A DNA stretch of 58,386 nucleotides from assembly GCA_020025515.1 (NCBI GenBank), contig JAHHRZ010000013.1, positions 1-58,386 on the forward strand, given 5' to 3'. This document shows, in pieces, positions 58,307-58,386 of this stretch. Numbering within the stretch: the first letter of the stretch is position 1; each line of letters begins with the position of its first letter. The DNA is from Oscillospiraceae bacterium. GTDB lineage: Bacteria; Bacillota; Clostridia; Oscillospirales; Oscillospiraceae. The notes under the pieces are model-generated. The model saw only the letters and a list, made by a program, of their open reading frames with translations. It was not told where the DNA came from and ran no database searches. Both the position numbers and the translations under genes were made by a program.

Positions 58307-58386
58307 TTATTTCGTTTTGTATTCTGAGGTCGCATTCCAGGGCAGCAGGGACTGGATGACAGCCGGATCTTTGAGATCTACACAGT
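58307..58386 (-). CDS. Partial gene end entering from the right edge, possibly IS66 TnpC-like
   Basis: The last 25 codons of a minus-strand frame end at 58307 (VDLKDPAVIQSLLPWNATSE near the end). The LLPW block recalls the C-terminal end of IS66 TnpC transposases. Too short for a firm call. Confidence 0.3.
   Translation of the reverse strand, partial: CVDLKDPAVIQSLLPWNATSEYKTK

Overview
The window looks like a chromosome segment of a spore-forming, anaerobic Clostridia member (Firmicutes), most likely Oscillospiraceae-like (Flavonifractor or Oscillibacter type). This rests on an alpha/beta-type small acid-soluble spore protein, a SpoIID homologue, the clostridial SCIFF peptide with its radical SAM maturase, archaeal-type ProS, Gram-positive LexA, strong AGGAGG-type ribosome binding sites and moderately GC-rich codon use. 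The genus is an inference.

Region 1 (1-33.5 kb) is mostly ordinary core genome in short operons. On the minus strand it holds glycerol kinase, then the SCIFF peptide, its maturase, a PLP decarboxylase and a TSUP permease, then a lone phage-type gene and a fused L-serine ammonia-lyase. The plus strand follows with thiI-pncC-yjbR-acetyltransferase, and a divergent pair: a membrane-anchored TPR/leucine-rich-repeat protein (minus) and a GtrA/GT2/DUF2304/GT39 envelope-glycosylation module (plus). Next come spoIID, two identical tRNA-Leu(CAG) genes each with its own promoter and terminator, an FmdE-domain gene, a split chromate-type transporter, rlmH, a PflA-like radical SAM protein, lexA, pepF, an M18 aminopeptidase, a glycolipid glycosyltransferase, a BMP-domain/metallophosphoesterase pair, a membrane-anchored NAGPA-domain protein, a probable small RNA, proS, hemolysin III and a SASP gene.

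Region 2 (34.2-55.7 kb) is a capsule/exopolysaccharide locus of 20 genes, all on the plus strand, behind one consensus promoter. The first gene is unusual. It fuses a tyrosine-recombinase-like protein to a PglD-like hexapeptide acyltransferase, and both halves lack key catalytic residues. A 9-bp inverted repeat brackets the promoter. The operon continues with a PglE-type aminotransferase and PglC-type phosphosugar transferase. A visibly AT-rich core follows (GNAT, WbuB-like and other glycosyltransferases, Wzy, acyltransferase, TupA-like ATP-grasp, CapA, Wzx). It ends with a GC-richer nucleotide-sugar block: UDP-GlcA 4-epimerase, Ugd and CapE-CapF-(PglD-like)-CapG. The predicted precursors are UDP-GlcA, UDP-GalA and UDP-L-FucNAc, assembled on undecaprenyl phosphate, flipped by Wzx and polymerised by Wzy.

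Region 3 (55.7-58.4 kb) is a cluster of broken insertion sequences: IS21 pieces, an IS256-type transposase interrupted by an IS66-type element, and an IS1182-type tail. A small IS3-type remnant lies on the other side of the capsule locus. The two remnants bracket the locus and fit a history of exchange.

The strongest candidate for something undescribed is the combination of recombinase-like/PglD-like fusion, bracketed promoter, and an intact PglD homologue at the far end of the same operon. One reading is a capsule regulator in which a DNA-binding domain is coupled to a sugar-nucleotide-sensing domain.
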